DNA from: CAVUOA01 sp963742955 | GTDB lineage: Bacteria > Bacteroidota > Ignavibacteria > Tepidaquicellales > OLB5 | Reading direction: 5' to 3' | NCBI GenBank assembly: GCA_963742955.1 | Contig: CAVUOA010000009.1 | Span: 248,001-312,000 of the forward strand | DNA: 64,000 nucleotides | Shown here: positions 62,726 through 64,000 of the stretch, piece after piece | Numbering within the stretch: the stretch's first letter is position 1 | How the letters are laid out: every line of letters starts with the position of its first letter | Notes under the pieces: model-generated | What the model was told of the DNA's origin: nothing | Seen by the model: only the letters and a program-made list of their open reading frames with translations | The model's database searches: none | Translations under genes and position numbers: made by a program

Positions 62726-63181
62726 ATGTTTTACGAAAGAGTAATAGAGATAATAGTATTCCTGCTTGCTGAAATGAAGAGTAATAAAGAGCTGAATGAA
62801 ACTGAGGTGCAAAAGCTTACAAAGCTCGGTTATACCCAAAGTGAAATTAATACTGCTTTCAGCTGGATATATTCTAAGTTTAATTCAAAGGAAAAAGTTT
62901 TTAAAAAGGACGAATCTTCGTCTCGTTCGCACAGGTTCCTTCATGAAATCGAAAAAAATGTTATTTCTAACGAAGGACACGGCTATTTAATACAGCTTAG
63001 AGAACTTGGTATGATAAATGATTTGGATATAGAAGTCATAATTGAGAGGATTATGTCCTCGGGATATATGAAAGCGTCAAAAGAAGATGTAAAATCTTTT
63101 TTGGCGGGCTATCTGCTTGACCTTGATGAAACCTCTGACAGCAGGCATATGATGATAAATTCGAACGATACAATAAATTAA
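62726..63181 (+). CDS. smg: Smg/DUF494 family protein
   Basis: A 151-residue cytoplasmic protein of the Smg (DUF494) family. Signatures are ERVIEIIVFLLAEMKSN, a helical N terminus followed by LGYTQSEINTAFSWI, then GYLIQLRELGMINDLDIEVIIERIM and an end rich in Asp. In many proteobacteria smg lies beside dprA, topA or def. The same link with topA holds here, since topA begins 27 bases after its stop. Function is unknown. Confidence 0.9.
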   Translation: MFYERVIEIIVFLLAEMKSNKELNETEVQKLTKLGYTQSEINTAFSWIYSKFNSKEKVFKKDESSSRSHRFLHEIEKNVISNEGHGYLIQLRELGMINDLDIEVIIERIMSSGYMKASKEDVKSFLAGYLLDLDETSDSRHMMINSNDTIN

Positions 63182-63208
63182 CCTTAATTTTCAGAAATTA
63201 TTGTTTTA

Positions 63209-64000
63209 ATGGATAAATCTTTAGTAATAGTAGAATCGCCCTCAAAGGCGAAGACGATAAACAAATATCTTGGAAGAAATTATAAGGTAGTTGCTTCCGT
63301 AGGTCATATAAAAAATCTTCCCAAGAGTAAAATCGGTGTTGATTTCGATAATAAGTTCGAACCTACATACGAAACTATACCCGGGAAAGAAAAAGTTATC
63401 ACAGAGCTTAAAAGCCTTGCCTCCGAAAGCAAAAATATATACATAGCAACTGACCCCGACAGGGAAGGGGAAGCAATTGCTTATGATATAGCAAATGAAA
63501 TTGATTCTAAAAATAAAAAAATATTCAGGGTCCTTTTTAATGAAATAACAAAAAAGGGAATTGAAGAGGGTATAAATAATCCGCTCCAGATAGATGAAAG
63601 ACTTGTCAGCTCGCAGCAGGCGAGAAGAGTGATGGATAGAATTGTCGGCTACAAGCTGAGCCCGTTCCTGTGGAAAGTTATTTATTACGGCTTATCGGCA
63701 GGAAGGGTACAGTCGGTAGCATTGAGACTGATCTGTGAAAGAGAAGAAGAAATCAGGCATTTTATTCCTTCGGAATACTGGAGTATAATTGCTGAATTTA
63801 AGGATACAGATAAAAATAAGATTTTCCAGTCAAAGCTGACTCAGAAAAACGGAGTCACTTACAAATTTAACGGTGATGACCCGAAGATTAGCAATGAAAA
63901 AGATGCGGAAGATATAATTTCAGACTTAAAGAACAAGCTTTTCAAAGTAGCTGACGTTCAGAGAAAAGAAGTAAAAAGAAATCCGTATCCTCCGTTTATT
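63209..64000 (+). CDS. topA: DNA topoisomerase I (5' part, runs off window)
   Basis: Type IA topoisomerase that relaxes negative supercoils. The first 264 residues are present: a Toprim domain with VIVESPSKAKTINKYLG and TDPDREGEAIAYDIA, then SAGRVQSVALRLI and an arm region. The catalytic Tyr (about residue 320 in the family) lies outside the window. Start is ATG 63209. The gene follows smg and is expected to be several hundred residues longer. Confidence 0.97.
   Translation, partial: MDKSLVIVESPSKAKTINKYLGRNYKVVASVGHIKNLPKSKIGVDFDNKFEPTYETIPGKEKVITELKSLASESKNIYIATDPDREGEAIAYDIANEIDSKNKKIFRVLFNEITKKGIEEGINNPLQIDERLVSSQQARRVMDRIVGYKLSPFLWKVIYYGLSAGRVQSVALRLICEREEEIRHFIPSEYWSIIAEFKDTDKNKIFQSKLTQKNGVTYKFNGDDPKISNEKDAEDIISDLKNKLFKVADVQRKEVKRNPYPPFI

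Noticed and set aside
1..64000. CRISPR array, prophage, transposase or integrase, rRNA
   Set aside because: I found no direct-repeat array with spacers, no phage or transposase motif and no rRNA sequence. The hairpin repeats listed are small non-coding elements.

Overview
The window is AT-rich bacterial chromosome that most resembles Ignavibacteria (the Ignavibacteriota/Chlorobi side of the FCB group). The main support is three secreted proteins with the phylum-typical type IX secretion C-terminal sorting domain (YPNPFNP-type start, DILG core, SGVYFY, final K-rich end). Bacteroidota-like promoter boxes, a YbeY with Asp as third metal ligand, and many signal-peptide proteins of unknown function agree with this. 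No phage, plasmid, IS element, CRISPR array or rRNA is visible; there is one tRNA (Lys, CTT).

Layout. 1-460: start of a secreted barrel-like protein (minus strand). 0.8-7.9 kb (+): 2-oxoacid dehydrogenase E2, a DUF4870 membrane protein and lipoyl synthase (E2 and the enzyme that makes its cofactor), then a secreted subtilase, HflX and a glutaryl-CoA dehydrogenase-like enzyme. 8.0-9.6 kb (+): a fluoride riboswitch with its own terminator, controlling CrcB/FluC, DUF190 and probably DUF1003. 9.65-16.3 kb (+): a large arsenic island of two ArsR-controlled units: arsR-arsM, then arsR-arsC-redox protein-permease-acr3-ArsF-like lipoprotein-redox protein-thioredoxin lipoprotein-CcdA. 16.4-18.9 kb (+): a degenerate Nudix protein, an HExxH protein and PPK2. 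18.9-25.1 kb (-): alpha-glucan genes malQ, GH57 and glgB with two small proteins. 25.2-42.8 kb: mostly surface and secreted proteins (LVIVD lipoprotein, a 925-residue solenoid-like repeat protein, three T9SS cargo proteins, a peptide-binding lipoprotein, a septoil-knot protein), with a radical SAM protein and tRNA-Lys. 42.9-47.5 kb (-): Ppx/GppA, PrmA, FolD and an S9 peptidase. 47.6-59 kb (+): deoC, a VapBC-type pair, an aldehyde dehydrogenase, a TPR protein, a multi-PAS histidine kinase, two DUF2007 proteins, a truncated aldehyde dehydrogenase and TspO. 59.2-64 kb (+): S41 protease, DUF3108, gamma-carbonic-anhydrase-like protein, YbeY, Smg and the start of topA.

A striking property of the sequence itself is that at least ten genes are interrupted by single-base indels, mostly +1 insertions, while the flanking protein sequence stays fully family-like. 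One cluster of three insertions hides inside an apparently intact frame at 36.9-37.0 kb. I read these mainly as consensus errors and annotate each such gene over its full span. The most interesting biology is the riboswitch-controlled fluoride unit beside the redox-rich arsenic island, the DxxGNDxY repeat protein, the septoil-knot protein, and the deoC / full ALDH / half ALDH set.
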